Assembly: GCA_028691715.1 (NCBI GenBank)
Contig: JAQUYR010000084.1
Location: 1-5,235 of the forward strand
Origin: Bacilli bacterium
Lineage (GTDB): Bacteria > Bacillota_I > Bacilli_A > ML615J-28 > CAG-698
Direction: 5' to 3'
DNA length: 5,235 nucleotides
The notes under the pieces are model-generated. The model saw only the letters and a list, made by a program, of their open reading frames with translations, made no database searches and was not told the origin of the DNA. This document shows, one piece after another, positions 4,022 to 5,235 of this stretch. Each line of letters starts with the position of its first letter. The stretch's first letter is position 1. The position numbers were made by a program, and so were the translations under genes.

Positions 4022-5235
4022 ATGAAAAAAAGATTATTATTTATTCTATTATCAATTATTATTAGTCTAAGTTGCAAAGCCCAAGCGTTCGAACAAGTTT
4101 ATAGAAACGATAAATATAAAGTAATAAACATAGATCATGGAGATCATAATATACTTGATGTTATAAATAATTATGATGAAGAAGAATTTTACATTCGCTC
4201 ATATAGCTATCCTTCAGATACAGTTACTTATTTTTTGATTGATGACGCGCTGAATATAATTAGAGTAGATACGTTTAATTCTCTTTTTGGTATTGATTAT
4301 AAGTTAAATAACAAAATGTATTGTTTTTCTACAAGTTTTATTGGAAATTACGAATACTATGATAACTTATTTATGTATCGTCGTGATAGTTTGGGTGCAT
4401 TAATTTCCAAGGATACATTAATTCATTTTTCCGAAGATACAATAAAATGGGCAGGAATAGTGCTTCGTTCAATAATGCTTGAGGATAAAAATTTTATTGT
4501 TTTACTCTCAAGTAAGAACTCAGATGCGGCTAAACTCATTAAAGTCGATACATTGGGAAATATATTAAATATTAAAACATTTTATCATAAAAACTTTGAC
4601 CTTGATTTATGTGAGATGAAAGATAATTTAATATTTGCTATAAATGGAGCAGCATCTGTTACAAGGTTTAAAGATGATTGTTATTTATATTATTTGAATA
4701 AGGAAACATTTGAAATAGAGGATAGCATAAAAGGATATTATCCCGCCAATATGACTAGGATTAATGATTCAATACTTGTTTTTACATTTTTCTTTGGACA
4801 AGATATAATAGGTCAGTCAGGAGATAGTGTATTAAGCATAAACCTATTTAATGTTAATAGTAAATCTTTAATAAATGTTGAGCCAGAATTAATTGAAGGA
4901 GTAGAAAATGATATATTTATTGATTTCTATGGAACAGAAACAATAAGAATAATAGATTTTGTTAATACAGATTCCATCTATATATGTTATTATGTTAGCA
5001 ATTGGGATTGGTCATATGGAGCATTGGAATTGCGCAACTTTAACTTAAATGGAGATACTAATTTTATTTATAGAATAAGCTTTCAAGACACTACCTTTAA
5101 ACAAATTCAAGGAATAAAGGCGACACAAGATGGAGGTGTTATTATTGCAGCCTATTCTGCCAAATCAGGATATTCTGGGCCTCTTAATGCCTGGTTAATT
5201 AAATTTAAACCAACAGGCTTAATAAGTTTAACTAA
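4022..5235 (+). CDS. Tandem paralogue of the T9SS protein, 3' end cut by window
   Basis: The frame stays open for 404 codons to the window edge. It starts with a signal peptide, MKKRLLFILLSIIISLSCKAQ. The SLSC sequence is a poor lipobox, so ordinary signal peptidase cleavage near KAQ is more likely. Shared blocks with the upstream protein occur in the same order: YPSDT, FLIDDALN, KxDTxGNxLN, FYHK, YYLNKET, EIEDSIKGY, NGDTNF, FKQIQG, DGGVIIAA and WLIKFKPTGLISLT. From start codon to the shared patch the two genes differ in length by only 6 bp. A T9SS sorting domain is therefore expected about 10-15 residues beyond the window, ending roughly 260 bp past it. Passenger sequences have diverged substantially, so the two may bind different partners. 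Function is unknown. Confidence 0.85.
   Translation, partial: MKKRLLFILLSIIISLSCKAQAFEQVYRNDKYKVINIDHGDHNILDVINNYDEEEFYIRSYSYPSDTVTYFLIDDALNIIRVDTFNSLFGIDYKLNNKMYCFSTSFIGNYEYYDNLFMYRRDSLGALISKDTLIHFSEDTIKWAGIVLRSIMLEDKNFIVLLSSKNSDAAKLIKVDTLGNILNIKTFYHKNFDLDLCEMKDNLIFAINGAASVTRFKDDCYLYYLNKETFEIEDSIKGYYPANMTRINDSILVFTFFFGQDIIGQSGDSVLSINLFNVNSKSLINVEPELIEGVENDIFIDFYGTETIRIIDFVNTDSIYICYYVSNWDWSYGALELRNFNLNGDTNFIYRISFQDTTFKQIQGIKATQDGGVIIAAYSAKSGYSGPLNAWLIKFKPTGLISLT

Noticed and set aside
3895..4077. Minus-strand ORF of 60 codons
   Set aside because: It overlaps the sorting domain of one T9SS gene and the signal peptide of the next, both well supported on the plus strand.
4022..4090. Lipoprotein signal in the second paralogue
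   Set aside because: SLSC lacks the usual L/V/I at position -3, and the first paralogue has no cysteine there. A standard signal peptide followed by type IX export fits better.

Overview
The window looks like chromosomal DNA from an AT-rich member of the phylum Bacteroidota. Four signals agree: a promoter matching the Bacteroides-type -33/-7 consensus (TTTG, 19 bp, TAnnTTTG); A-rich leaders without Shine-Dalgarno motifs; a lipoprotein with an acidic stretch just after the lipobox cysteine, as in Bacteroidota surface lipoproteins; and a type IX secretion (T9SS) C-terminal sorting domain. The species cannot be named from the sequence.

Layout. Positions 1-34 hold a terminator for a gene upstream of the window. 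Positions 35-486 have no gene but carry a highly ordered repeat array. Seven palindromic sites, mostly AGATGTACATCT, are spaced 23 bp apart (22 bp once) at 175-330. GATTTAAATC palindromes lie 17 bp outside the two end sites. Beyond these are 21-bp repeats in opposite orientation on the two sides. The centres of all nine palindromes mirror each other around position 254, and the arms 138-175 and 333-370 match at 35 of 38 positions. The array lies directly upstream of an HU/IHF-fold DNA-binding protein gene (487-918), which ends in its own terminator (958-983).

The T-tract of that terminator overlaps the -33 box of a strong promoter (985-1015). Its transcript would begin with a leader of about 360 nt containing 21 tandem TATG units and a long hairpin. 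Three co-directional genes follow: a predicted surface lipoprotein (1384-2478), a T9SS-exported protein (2536-4005), and a tandem paralogue of that protein which runs off the window (4022-5235).

The three downstream genes are probably one transcription unit for exported, cell-surface or secreted proteins of unknown function. The two T9SS genes arose by tandem duplication: they share the leader sequence, length, many protein blocks and a near-identical DNA patch before the sorting domain. The HU-like gene is visibly less AT-rich than these genes and seems to be a separate unit. The most unusual element is the symmetric array; its function is unknown, and a binding or nucleoprotein-assembly site is the simplest inference.
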